The position numbers and the translations under genes were made by a program. Positions 15,597 to 23,359 of a stretch of DNA of 64,000 nucleotides are shown in pieces. The notes below the pieces were generated by a model. It was not told the origin of the DNA. It ran no database searches and saw nothing but the letters and a program-made list of their open reading frames with translations. This DNA comes from Verrucomicrobiales bacterium (GTDB lineage Bacteria > Verrucomicrobiota > Verrucomicrobiia > Limisphaerales > UBA9464): positions 106,603 through 170,602 of the forward strand of contig JAIYBC010000004.1 in NCBI GenBank assembly GCA_027488845.1. The letters are read 5' to 3'. Positions within the stretch are counted from its first letter, which is position 1. Every line of letters starts with the position of its first letter.

Positions 15597-17003
15597 TCAG
15601 CGGAGTCCGACCTCGCCGACGTCCATCCACCCGGCCGGATCCGCGTCGCTGCCACGGTTGGCGAAGCGGAGCGGACGGCCACCCGACATCGGATTCGGAA
15701 CCGCAATCCCCACCCGGAGCGGGCCGACGGAACCGGAAGGAATCACGAAAGCGGTCTCCGCCGTGACGGTCTCCGCCGGCATGATCTTGGCGAGGGACAA
15801 TGGAAAGACCGCTTCCACGGGCTCGCCTCCCGATCGGATCACGCGGACCCGCACCGGCCAGTCCGCATGGAACGGAGCCACGCCCCGGTTGCTCAGGGTG
15901 ACCCGAACCGAAAGTCGACCCGGGGCGGATTCCAGGACGGCCTCCGTCACTTCGATCTCGTACCCAAGGCTGCGCGCCGCCGCGATCGCGCGCTCCCGTT
16001 CGGAAGGCGTCATCGGACGCGAGATGCTCGAGTCCATCAGCCACGAGACATGGGTCTCCGCGACGCACCGCGCGAAGTCCTGGGCCTTCTCGCACCCGCC
16101 CTCCTTCCACAGGCACGGCCAGAGTTCGGGGCGGATCTCCCCGCCGATCGGCGCGGTCCGCCAACGCTGCATCACGTCCGCCCCGGCCCGTCGCATCAGG
16201 GCCATGTAGAACCAGGAATCCTGACGTCGGCCGGTCTCCAAGGTCGCCCAGGCAAAGGAGTCGTCATGGTAGCCGAGGCGGCGTCCGACGTTGGACGCGT
16301 AGACCCCGTCGTCCGCGCCCGCCGGGTACCGCAGCAGCACGGGCGTCCGCCGGAACGCCGCCTCGTAGGCGTCCATCACCTCGGCCTGCACCGCCTTCGA
16401 GGCAAACCACTCGGCGTGGGGATGCGTGTGCCACTCGCCCCAACTGCCCAGGAGCCCCGCGGTGACGAACCCGATGCGGGGATCGCCGTCGTAGCGTCTG
16501 CCCAGGGCCGCGATGAAGCGCTTCAAGGCCGACCGCAGACGCGGATCCTCGTAGTCCGGCGTCCGGTCCGTCTCCGCCGCGCCGTCCCTCGCATCGGCCC
16601 CGCTCCAACCCCGGAGCTTCAGTCCGTCGGCGACCAGCCACGCCGGCACACCGGTGGGGCGCTTGGGATACTCCATCCAGATCCGGAAGACCGTCTGGCA
16701 GCCCCGCGACGCGACGTCGTCGAGCAAGCGTTCCATCGGCCCCCAGTCGAACTCCGACGGGCCGACCATCAGTTCCGACAGCGCGAGGTAGCCGAACTCG
16801 AGCGAGTGGGGGAAATCGCGGGCCTTGCCGGCGTAGGGGACGAATCCCTTGAGCGGATTGTCGGCAGGCCCGGGCGCGGGTGCCGGACGCACCACCACCG
16901 TCTCGGCCCGGAGCGTCGACGAAGGCAACGACGGCGTGAGAAGCCCGAGTCCCGCGCAAATCAGCAGGATCAGGTTCCGAAGACGACGGAGTTGGGAAGA
17001 CAT
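15597..17003 (-). CDS. Secreted DUF4832 family protein
   Basis: A 468-residue exported protein with a signal peptide (LRNLILLICAGLGLLTPSLPS) and then the DUF4832 opening NPLKGFVPY. The N-terminal two thirds look like a glycosidase-type (beta/alpha) barrel: FGYLALSELMVG, CQTVFRIWMEYPKRPTGVPAWL, IGFVTAGLLGSWGEWHTHP, with an acidic residue in GEWH placed like a catalytic Glu. The C-terminal part (LSVRVTLSNRGVAPFHADWPVRV) is an immunoglobulin-like beta domain. DUF4832 proteins are believed to be glycoside-hydrolase-like but I know of no proven activity. The gene is convergent to panE with a 36-nt gap. Confidence 0.82.
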   Translation of the reverse strand: MSSQLRRLRNLILLICAGLGLLTPSLPSSTLRAETVVVRPAPAPGPADNPLKGFVPYAGKARDFPHSLEFGYLALSELMVGPSEFDWGPMERLLDDVASRGCQTVFRIWMEYPKRPTGVPAWLVADGLKLRGWSGADARDGAAETDRTPDYEDPRLRSALKRFIAALGRRYDGDPRIGFVTAGLLGSWGEWHTHPHAEWFASKAVQAEVMDAYEAAFRRTPVLLRYPAGADDGVYASNVGRRLGYHDDSFAWATLETGRRQDSWFYMALMRRAGADVMQRWRTAPIGGEIRPELWPCLWKEGGCEKAQDFARCVAETHVSWLMDSSISRPMTPSERERAIAAARSLGYEIEVTEAVLESAPGRLSVRVTLSNRGVAPFHADWPVRVRVIRSGGEPVEAVFPLSLAKIMPAETVTAETAFVIPSGSVGPLRVGIAVPNPMSGGRPLRFANRGSDADPAGWMDVGEVGLR

Positions 17004-17144
17004 GGAAGGCAGGACTCCACGCTGGCCACACAGGTCCGGTCTGGCAACCGGTCGGGCAGGAAGAATCGGGATTTCCGAAGGGAGAGGCGACCACCGACCG
17101 GAGGCTTCGCGGCGTTGCTCGAGGGGTTCTTCCGCCTTGTCGGC

Positions 17145-17870
17145 TCAGGTGCAACCGCCCGGGCCGCGATGTCGGCTGAAATGGATCTCGGCCTCGAGGC
17201 CGCGGAGTCCGGGATCGCGTTCCACGATCCTGACCAACGTCCCAAACAGGTCGGTGACCCCATGCCGCTCGGACAGCGCATCGTGACGGTTCGAGTCCGA
17301 GAGGAGCAGGTGCACCATCTCGACGGAACGGACCTCCAGGCGGATCCGTTCGCGGCCGCGGAGCACCGTCCCGAATCCCTCCCAATCCGAAAGGTCCACG
17401 GTGTGGTCGTAGTCCGAGGCCTCAGGCCGGACCCGGACTCCCAGCGCGGCGAGGACCGGATCCAGCAGGATCTCGAAGTCGTAGACCAACCAGGGTGCCC
17501 CTTCGCGGCAAAGGCCGAGGAGGCCGCGCCGAAGCTCCGCGGACTTCGTGTAGAACAGCGATCCCGCGAAGGCGACCACGTCGAACGGAGAACCCGGCAG
17601 CGCGCCCGGCACGGCCCCGGTTCCGGAACGGTACACGACCCGCGGATGCGGCTCGGCGCGTTCCAGCATCGAGATGCTCGGGTCGATGCCCGTCACCGAT
17701 CGGCAATGACGGGCGAGGGCGACGGACGAGATCCCGGTGCCGCAGCCGACGTCGAGTCCGGACGCGAATTCCTCCGAGGGACCGACCAGCCGTTCGAGGA
17801 TCCGCGGGTGGAGCGGCGGACGGTACGCGGCATAGTGTTGCGCCGCGGTGCTGTCGTAGCGTTCGCCCAT
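17145..17870 (-). CDS. Class I SAM-dependent methyltransferase
   Basis: A 241-residue protein. The SAM-binding motif I is SGLDVGCGTGISSVAL near residue 40, followed by VTGIDPSISMLERA (motif II acidic residue binding the ribose) and FDVVAFAGSLFYTKS (motif III). The N-terminal MGERYDSTAAQHYAAYRPPLHP is a common lead for small-molecule methyltransferases of the Methyltransf_11/25 type. The substrate cannot be told. It lies between the DUF4832 gene and leuD on the same strand but with more than 50 nt on each side, so co-regulation is uncertain. Confidence 0.85.
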   Translation of the reverse strand: MGERYDSTAAQHYAAYRPPLHPRILERLVGPSEEFASGLDVGCGTGISSVALARHCRSVTGIDPSISMLERAEPHPRVVYRSGTGAVPGALPGSPFDVVAFAGSLFYTKSAELRRGLLGLCREGAPWLVYDFEILLDPVLAALGVRVRPEASDYDHTVDLSDWEGFGTVLRGRERIRLEVRSVEMVHLLLSDSNRHDALSERHGVTDLFGTLVRIVERDPGLRGLEAEIHFSRHRGPGGCT

Positions 17871-17924
17871 GGTCGGCCCGCGGCGAATCGCCGGCGGAGG
17901 ATCGGAGAGCCGCTTCCCGAAGGC

Positions 17925-18479
17925 TCAGGCCTTCTGCGGGATCATGCCGGTCTGACGGGCGTAGTCGAAGATGCCACCGGCATCCACCACCGGCCGGACC
18001 TCGCCGAGCGGCTTGAGGCCATAGACCTTGCCGGTGCCCTCGTGGCGGATGGTGTTCGCGTCGATGTCGATCGTCGCGAGGTCGCCCGTCTTGAAGATCT
18101 CGCACAGGCGGTCCGCGGTCTCGATCGGGTACAGCTCGCCGGTGGCGACGCAGTTGCGGAAGAAGATGCGGGCGTAGCTCTCCGCCACCACGGCCTGGCA
18201 GTTGGCCGAGCCCATGGCGATCGGGGCGTGCTCACGCGAGCTGCCGCAGCCGAAGTTCCGGCCGGCGATGACGATCGGGTAGTCGGTGTCCAGCGCGCCC
18301 TCCTTCACGAAGCGCGTCGGATACAGCGCCTCCGGCAGTCCCCAAAGGGCGTAGGAACCCAGCTTCTCGTACTCCTCGGCGATCGTGGGGATCAGGTTGA
18401 GGAACTGGGCCGGGATGATCTGGTCGGTGTCGATGTTGTCCCGCACCACGAATACCGGTCCCGAAAAGGTCGATTGCAT
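17925..18479 (-). CDS. leuD: 3-isopropylmalate dehydratase small subunit
   Basis: A 184-residue swivel-domain subunit of isopropylmalate isomerase. Signatures: NIDTDQIIPAQFL near the N-terminus, DYPIVIAGRNFGCGSSREHAPIA (the GCGSSREH substrate loop), VAESYARIFFRNCVATGELYP and a C-terminal VVDAGGIFDYAR. It pairs with LeuC, which carries the Fe-S cluster and is not in this window. The start MQSTFSGPVFVV was chosen because it fits the family length; the longer ORF adds 41 Ala/Gly-rich residues. The gene is divergent from cysI across about 215 nt, which must contain both promoters, although none stands out. Confidence 0.93.
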   Translation of the reverse strand: MQSTFSGPVFVVRDNIDTDQIIPAQFLNLIPTIAEEYEKLGSYALWGLPEALYPTRFVKEGALDTDYPIVIAGRNFGCGSSREHAPIAMGSANCQAVVAESYARIFFRNCVATGELYPIETADRLCEIFKTGDLATIDIDANTIRHEGTGKVYGLKPLGEVRPVVDAGGIFDYARQTGMIPQKA

Positions 18480-18694
18480 CGCGCCCAATCTGGCGGAGCC
18501 CGCGCCGGTCCGGCAAACCGAAATTCCAGCGGCCGATCCCGGCCGGCCGGCATCCGATGCCATCGCTGCACACCAGCGGTTTGCGGCCGATTCCCAAGTC
18601 ATCCGGTCGTCTCTCGGAGTTTTCCGCGATTGATTCAGGACCGGCTCCGGCGATACTGGGAAGCCGTCCTTGCGACGCGATCAGAACCATTGAA

Positions 18695-20383
18695 ATGAGC
18701 ACCGCTGCCCCGACCGAGAAGAAGCCGTCCCGCAACGAGGAACTGAAGACCGCCATCCCCACGTTGGCGGGCAACATCGCCGCCACGCTGGCGGACAGCT
18801 CGGCCGCCTGTTTCTCGGCGGACGACGAGCAGTTCCTGAAGTTCCACGGCATCTACCAGCAGGACGACCGGGACCTGCGCAAGACCGGCAAGCTCTACAT
18901 CTGGATGATCCGCGGCCGCATCCCCGGCGGCGTGCTGTCGGCGAAGCAGTGGATCGCCATGGACGACCTCGCCACCCAGCGGGCGAACAACACGCTCCGG
19001 GTGACCACCCGCCAGAGCATCCAGTTCCACGGCGTGGTGAAGGACCGCCTCGGTCCCCTGATGAAGGAGATCAACCAGGCGATGGTCGACACCCTGGCCG
19101 CGTGCGGCGACGTGAACCGCAACGTCATGGCCTCGCCGGCCCCGGCGATCAGCGTGGCCCGCCAGCAGGTGTTCGAGGACTCCAAGCTCGTCTCCGAGAA
19201 GCTCCTGCCCCAGACCAAGGCCTACCACTCCATCTGGGTGGACGGCGTCCAGCTCAACCTGGACTCGGCCGAGAACAAGGACTTCGTCGACCCGCTCTAC
19301 GGCAAGACCTACCTGCCGCGGAAGTTCAAGACCGCCTTCGTCATCCCGCCGGTCAACGACGTCGACCTGTTCACCAACTGCCTCGGCTTCGTCGCCATCA
19401 TCGAGAACGACCAGGTCGTCGGCTACAACCTGACCGCCGGCGGCGGCATGGGCCGCAGCCACGGCAACACGATCACCTACCCGCGCCTCGCGGACGTGGT
19501 CGGCTACTTCCCGCGTCATCGCCTCGTCGACGTCGCCAAGGCGGTCCTCACCGTCCACCGCGACTTCGGCGACCGCACCGACCGCAAGCACGCCCGTCTC
19601 AAGTACGTCCTGCAGGAGAAGGGCGTGGAATGGTTCCGCGCCGAGGTCGAGGCCCGCATCGGCGCCAAGCTCGAGGATGCGAAGCCGGTCCGCTTCATCA
19701 CCACCAGCGACACCTACGGCTGGCAGAAGGGCATGGACGGGAAGTGGTTCCTGACGCTGTTCGTCTCCTCGGGCCGCATCAAGGACACGGAGACGGTCCT
19801 GCAGAAGACCGCGCTGCGCCGTGTGGCCGAGCGCTTCGACTCCGTCGAGTTCCGCCTGTCGGCGAACCAGAACGTCCTGCTCTGCAACGTCTCCGACGCC
19901 GAGAAGGACGGCATCACCGCCCTGCTCCACGAGCACGGCGTGAAGACCGAGAAGCAGGCGGGCATCCTGCACCTCGCCGCGATGTCCTGCCCGTCCATGC
20001 CGACCTGCGGACTCGGCCTCGCCGAATCCGAGCGTTTCCTCCCGTCGCTGCTCGACCGCATCCAGGCGCTCACCGCCGAGGTCGGCATCGGCGACCAGGA
20101 GATCATCATCCGCATGACCGGCTGCCCCAACGGCTGCGCCCGTCCGTACATGGCCGAGATCGGCTTCGTCGGGAAGGGCCCGGGCCGCTACCAGGTGTGG
20201 CTCGGCGGCAACGAGAACGGCACCCGCCTCAACAAGGTGTGGAAGGAGATGATGAAGGACACCGAGATCGAGACCGAGCTGCGCCCGTTGCTCCTCCGGT
20301 TCAAGTCCGAGCGCCTCGACGGCGAACGCTTCGGCGACTGGGTTGAGCGGGTGTTCTGGAAGGAGGCAGGCCCCCAGGCCTGA
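18695..20383 (+). CDS. cysI: Nitrite/sulfite reductase, probably assimilatory sulfite reductase hemoprotein
   Basis: A 562-residue siroheme/[4Fe-4S] enzyme with the duplicated ferredoxin-like and catalytic domain layout. The N-terminal half contains RVTTRQSIQFHGV, the conserved siroheme-facing loop. The cluster-binding cysteines are MSCPSMPTCGLG (C-x5-C, near residue 430) and TGCPNGCARP (C-x3-C, near 475), exactly the spacing expected. It would reduce sulfite to sulfide with six electrons. The sulfite role rather than nitrite is inferred from the cysH and cysD genes that follow on the same strand. No flavoprotein subunit (CysJ) is nearby, so ferredoxin may be the donor. The start at 18695 fits the family; upstream residues of the ORF are not conserved in type. 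Confidence 0.92.
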   Translation: MSTAAPTEKKPSRNEELKTAIPTLAGNIAATLADSSAACFSADDEQFLKFHGIYQQDDRDLRKTGKLYIWMIRGRIPGGVLSAKQWIAMDDLATQRANNTLRVTTRQSIQFHGVVKDRLGPLMKEINQAMVDTLAACGDVNRNVMASPAPAISVARQQVFEDSKLVSEKLLPQTKAYHSIWVDGVQLNLDSAENKDFVDPLYGKTYLPRKFKTAFVIPPVNDVDLFTNCLGFVAIIENDQVVGYNLTAGGGMGRSHGNTITYPRLADVVGYFPRHRLVDVAKAVLTVHRDFGDRTDRKHARLKYVLQEKGVEWFRAEVEARIGAKLEDAKPVRFITTSDTYGWQKGMDGKWFLTLFVSSGRIKDTETVLQKTALRRVAERFDSVEFRLSANQNVLLCNVSDAEKDGITALLHEHGVKTEKQAGILHLAAMSCPSMPTCGLGLAESERFLPSLLDRIQALTAEVGIGDQEIIIRMTGCPNGCARPYMAEIGFVGKGPGRYQVWLGGNENGTRLNKVWKEMMKDTEIETELRPLLLRFKSERLDGERFGDWVERVFWKEAGPQA

Positions 20384-20418
20384 ATTGAATCCTCCGAGAC
20401 GGAACGCATCCTCGCACC

Positions 20419-20634
20419 ATGCAGGCCCCCAGGAAGCGGTTGATCCAGCCGACGGTCGCCTTCTCGGCCTCCTTCGAGGAGTCCGACCGCAAGGACAGGG
20501 AGTTCTGGCGGTCCCGGACCTCCCAGGAACGGCTGTGGCACCTCGAGTTCCTCCGCGAACTGAACTATGGACCCGAGACATCTACCCATCGACTTCCGAG
20601 AGTTCCTCGAGTGTCTCAACGGAAGTGGGGCTGA
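20419..20634 (+). CDS. Small protein preceding a nucleotidyltransferase-like gene
   Basis: 71 residues, highly charged, with EESDRKDREFWRSRTSQERLWHLEFLRELNYGPE. This D-x-EFW..R/T-x-EERL..LE.LR...YG pattern is one I associate with a family of small proteins encoded just upstream of MNT-like nucleotidyltransferases; no function is assigned to it. Its 3' end overlaps the next gene by 68 nt in another frame, so the two are translated as a pair. The first codons repeat a 13-nt string (GCAGGCCCCCAGG) found at the end of cysI 55 nt upstream, which may be a trace of how the module was inserted. A toxin-antitoxin-like role is possible but speculative. Confidence 0.6.
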   Translation: MQAPRKRLIQPTVAFSASFEESDRKDREFWRSRTSQERLWHLEFLRELNYGPETSTHRLPRVPRVSQRKWG

Positions 20635-21019
20635 GTATCTCCTGGTCGGAGGCCATGCGGTCTGCTTCCACGGTTACGCCCGGATGACCTCGGACATGGA
20701 CGTCTGGTTCGGTGCGACCCCGGAGAATGCCGAACGGGTTCTCAAGGCGGTCCGAAGGTTCTTCGGGGATGAGATGGCGGGACTGACCGTGGAACAGCTT
20801 CTGGACCCCGGTCACGTCACCCACTTCGGGGCCCGGCCGTACCTGATCGAATTGCTGAACCGTGTCTCGGGAGGCGACTTCGAGAAGGCATGGAGGAATC
20901 GGGTCCAGGTCGTCCACGATGGGATCCCGATCAACTTCATCGGTCTCGAGGACCTGCTCCTGAACAAGCGTGCGAGCGGCCGGAGCAAGGACAGCGCCGA
21001 CATCGAGAACCTGACCTGA
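20567..21019 (+). CDS. Nucleotidyltransferase-fold protein (DUF6036/MNT-like)
   Basis: A 150-residue minimal nucleotidyltransferase-like protein. GSGAEYLLVGGHAVCFHGYARMTSDMDVWF holds the GG-x-A-V and the D-x-D metal pair (SDMDVW) of the pol-beta superfamily, in the arrangement of stand-alone domains that often act as antitoxins or have lost activity. The C-terminal FIGLEDLLLNKRASGRSKDSADIENL matches the common ending in which a Lys and an acidic helix follow the core. It overlaps the preceding small gene and ends 6 nt before cysH, so the module is embedded in the sulfate-assimilation cluster without obvious metabolic connection. Confidence 0.78.
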   Translation: MDPRHLPIDFREFLECLNGSGAEYLLVGGHAVCFHGYARMTSDMDVWFGATPENAERVLKAVRRFFGDEMAGLTVEQLLDPGHVTHFGARPYLIELLNRVSGGDFEKAWRNRVQVVHDGIPINFIGLEDLLLNKRASGRSKDSADIENLT

Positions 21020-21025
21020 TTTCAA

Positions 21026-21691
21026 ATGACCACCGAACAGATCGCCCAGGCCAACGCCGAACTGCGTGGCCTTCCCGCCCTCGACGTCGTCCGTTGGGGC
21101 CTCGAGCAGGCCCGCGGCCGCGCCGTCGTCTCCACCAACTTCCGGCCCTACGAGGCCGTGATCCTGCACCTCGTCACCCGGATCCAACCCGACATCCGGG
21201 TCCTCTGGGTCGACCACGGCTACAACCGCGCGGCCACCTACCGCCATGCGGAGGACCTGAGGAAGCGGCTCGGGCTCAACATCCACGCCTACCTGCCCCG
21301 TCTGACCCCGGCCCACTACGACGCCGTCCATGGCGGCATGCCGGAGCCGACCCCGGAGAACGAGGAGCGGATCAAGGCGTTCAGCACCGTGATGAAGCTG
21401 GAGCCGTTCCAGCGCGGCATGCGCGAGATGGCGCCGACCGTCTGGATCACGGCGTTGCGCAAGGTGCAGAACCCGAACCGCGCCGGACTCGACATCGTCG
21501 GCGCCGACGGGAACTTCGGCGCCGAGATCAAGCTGAGCCCGGTGTTCCACTGGAGCGACGCCGAGATGGAGGCCTACCTGAAGGCGAACGACCTGCCGAA
21601 CGAGTGGGACTACTTCGATCCCGCCAAGGCCGACGAAAAGCGCGAATGCGGCCTCCACGCCGGCTGGGGAGGCAAGGCGGTCAAGGGTTGA
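21026..21691 (+). CDS. cysH: Phosphoadenylyl-sulfate (PAPS) reductase
   Basis: A 221-residue thioredoxin-dependent reductase. It keeps the ATP-pyrophosphatase-type fold with VVSTNFRPYEAVILHLV in place of the P-loop, IRVLWVDHGYNRAATYRH, and the catalytic ECGLH near residue 207. It lacks the CC...CxxC cluster ligands of APS reductases, so PAPS is the more likely substrate, which would require an APS kinase encoded elsewhere. The canonical SGG(K/R) loop is altered to STNF, a feature of this reductase family. The stop codon TGA falls inside the first unit of a GGGTTGAA repeat array, so the C-terminal residues VKG border an insertion. Confidence 0.88.
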   Translation: MTTEQIAQANAELRGLPALDVVRWGLEQARGRAVVSTNFRPYEAVILHLVTRIQPDIRVLWVDHGYNRAATYRHAEDLRKRLGLNIHAYLPRLTPAHYDAVHGGMPEPTPENEERIKAFSTVMKLEPFQRGMREMAPTVWITALRKVQNPNRAGLDIVGADGNFGAEIKLSPVFHWSDAEMEAYLKANDLPNEWDYFDPAKADEKRECGLHAGWGGKAVKG

Positions 21692-21788
21692 AGGGTTGAA
21701 GGGTTGAAGGGTTGAAGGGTTCAACGGTTCAACGATTCAACGATTCAACGGTTCAACGGTTCAAGGGTTCAACGGTTCAACGGTTCAC
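21685..21788 (+). repeat. Left octamer array (13 units) flanking the four-helix-bundle gene
   Basis: Thirteen perfect-length 8-nt units: four GGGTTGAA followed by nine variants of CGGTTCAA/CGATTCAA/GGGTTCAA. The first unit supplies the cysH stop codon. The GGGTTGAA units are the reverse complement of the TTCAACCC register of the right array, so the cassette ends can pair in single-stranded DNA or RNA. Confidence 0.92.
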
Positions 21789-21804
21789 ACAAAAGGGAAA
21801 CGAG

Positions 21805-22275
21805 ATGGCATCGATGGAAATCCAAGGGGAAGGAGGCTTCCGGACTTTCGAGGATTTGGAGGTCTACCGCTTCGCCAGGGAGTTCCGGAGGGAACTCTAC
21901 GCTGTGGCGCGCAAGCTCCCCGCGGAGGAGCGCTTTGCGCTGGGAGACCAGATCCGGCGGGCCGCCGTTTCCCTGACCAACAACATCGCCGAAGGCCATG
22001 GGCGTTACCATTTCCAGGAGCAGATCCGGTTTCTCCTGATCGCCCGAGGCTCCCTTGAGGAACTCATCGACGACCTGAATACCTGTCTCGATGAATCCTA
22101 CCTACCTGCGGAGGAAGTCGAACGGCTTCGAGTCTTGGGATGGCGGGTCCATCGGATCCTCGCGGGCTATCTCCGACACCTACGCCAACGCCGTGACGAC
22201 GACCAAGTCGGCTTGAAGGAACCCACGGTTCCCTACCGAACCTGCTGGAACGCCCCCGAAATCCCAGCCGACTAA
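21805..22275 (+). CDS. Four-helix-bundle protein (23S rRNA intervening-sequence protein family)
   Basis: A 156-residue helical protein with every family hallmark: FRTFEDLEVYRFAREFRREL, LPAEERFALGDQIRRAAVSL, TNNIAEGHGRYHFQEQIRF, LLIARGSLEELIDDLNTCLD and a final helix with RLRVLGWRVHRILAGYL. Homologues occur inside intervening sequences of 23S rRNA genes and in many isolated chromosomal sites; their biochemical role is not known. The start is placed at ATG 21805, after AAAGGGAAACGAG, because the longer ORF translates the octamer array. Both ends of the gene touch repeats: the stop TAA is the start of the right array. It interrupts the cysH-cysD junction. Confidence 0.9.
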   Translation: MASMEIQGEGGFRTFEDLEVYRFAREFRRELYAVARKLPAEERFALGDQIRRAAVSLTNNIAEGHGRYHFQEQIRFLLIARGSLEELIDDLNTCLDESYLPAEEVERLRVLGWRVHRILAGYLRHLRQRRDDDQVGLKEPTVPYRTCWNAPEIPAD

Positions 22276-22345
22276 CCCTTCAACCCTTCAACCCTTCAAC
22301 CCTTCAACCCTTCAACCCTTCATCCCTTCATCCCTTCATCCTTTC
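22274..22345 (+). repeat. Right octamer array (9 units) flanking the four-helix-bundle gene
   Basis: Exactly nine 8-nt units: six AACCCTTC, two ATCCCTTC, one ATCCTTTC. It begins within the stop codon of the four-helix-bundle gene and ends 21 nt before cysD. It is inverted relative to the GGGTTGAA part of the left array. Confidence 0.92.
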
Positions 22346-22366
22346 CCCCGCTCACCAGCATCCTTC

Positions 22367-23305
22367 ATGAGCAGCTACCATCTCGACCATCTCCAGCACC
22401 TTGAGACCGAGGCCATCCACATCCTGCGGGAGGTGGCCGCCGAGTTCGAACGCCCAGCGATCCTCTTCTCCGGGGGCAAGGACTCCATCTGCATCCTCCG
22501 CCTCGCCGAGAAGGCGTTCCGTCCGTCGGACATCCCGATGCCCTTCCTCAACGTCGAGACCGGCCACGAGTTCCCCGAACTCATCGAGTTCCGCGACCGC
22601 CGGGCGAAGGAGCTGGGGGCGAAGCTGATCGTCCGCACCGTGGACCAGGCCATCGCCAACGGCAGCGCCACCCCGGCACCCGGCGAGGTCAGCCGCAACC
22701 GGCTCCAGATCCCCGTGCTGCTCGGCGCCATCGAGGAGTTCCGCTTCGACTGCTGCATCGGCGGCGCCCGGCGCGACGAGGAGAAGGCCCGCGCCAAGGA
22801 ACGGTTCTTCAGCTTCCGCGACGCCTTCGGACAGTGGGACCCCAAGAACCAGCGTCCCGAGATCTGGAACCTCTACAACGCCCGCCTCAACGCCGCGGAG
22901 AACATGCGCGTGTTCCCGCTCTCCAACTGGACCGAGATGGACGTCTGGGAATACATCCAGCGCGAGAAGCTCGAGGTCCCGAACATCTACTTCAGCCACC
23001 ACCGCGAGTGCTTCCGACGCGGCGGACAGTGGCTGCCCGTGCCGCCGGAACACACCGACGCCACCCGGCCCGATCCCTACGCCGGCGCCCGCCCGCGTCC
23101 GAACGAGACGGTGAAGTCCATGGTCGTCCGCGTCCGCACCATCGCCGACATGATCAGCACCGGCATGATCGAGAGCCCGGCGGAGTCGGTGTCCGACATC
23201 ATCACCGAGATCGCCGCGGCGCGGGTCACCGAACGGGGCACCCGCAACGACGACAAGGCGAGCGAGGCCGCCATGGAAGACCGCAAGAAGGCCGGCTACT
23301 TCTGA
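22367..23305 (+). CDS. cysD: Sulfate adenylyltransferase subunit 2
   Basis: A 312-residue protein of the PAPS-reductase/ATP-pyrophosphatase fold that forms APS from sulfate and ATP together with the GTPase subunit CysN. Seen here: the PP-loop FSGGKDSICILRLAEKAF, PFLNVETGHEFPELIEFRDR, GGARRDEEKARAKERFFSFRD, PLSNWTEMDVWEYI and the C-terminal ERGTRNDDKASEAAMEDRKKAGYF, all diagnostic for CysD. Unusually, cysN does not follow: a strong hairpin and a convergent gene come next. CysN must be encoded elsewhere for activity. Confidence 0.94.
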   Translation: MSSYHLDHLQHLETEAIHILREVAAEFERPAILFSGGKDSICILRLAEKAFRPSDIPMPFLNVETGHEFPELIEFRDRRAKELGAKLIVRTVDQAIANGSATPAPGEVSRNRLQIPVLLGAIEEFRFDCCIGGARRDEEKARAKERFFSFRDAFGQWDPKNQRPEIWNLYNARLNAAENMRVFPLSNWTEMDVWEYIQREKLEVPNIYFSHHRECFRRGGQWLPVPPEHTDATRPDPYAGARPRPNETVKSMVVRVRTIADMISTGMIESPAESVSDIITEIAAARVTERGTRNDDKASEAAMEDRKKAGYF

Positions 23306-23311
23306 GCTGGC

Positions 23312-23350
23312 GGGCCGACCCGGATCCCCCCTCCGGATCCGGGTCGGCCC
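23312..23350. terminator. 16-bp perfect hairpin between convergent genes
   Basis: The arms GGGCCGACCCGGATCC and GGATCCGGGTCGGCCC flank a 7-nt loop. It lies 6 nt after cysD and 10 nt before the 3' end of the Ig-domain gene, so it can serve both. There is no strong U-tract on either side. Confidence 0.8.
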
Positions 23351-23359
23351 TGGTTCCGC

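Noticed and set aside
18480-18694. SAM or other riboswitch upstream of cysI
   Set aside because: No recognisable conserved core or paired helices could be found by eye in the leuD-cysI gap.
15867-18698. 943-aa plus-strand ORF over DUF4832, methyltransferase and leuD
   Set aside because: It is a shadow of three well-supported genes on the other strand.
21685-22345. CRISPR array
   Set aside because: The arrays are contiguous 8-nt units without unique spacers, and no cas genes are near.
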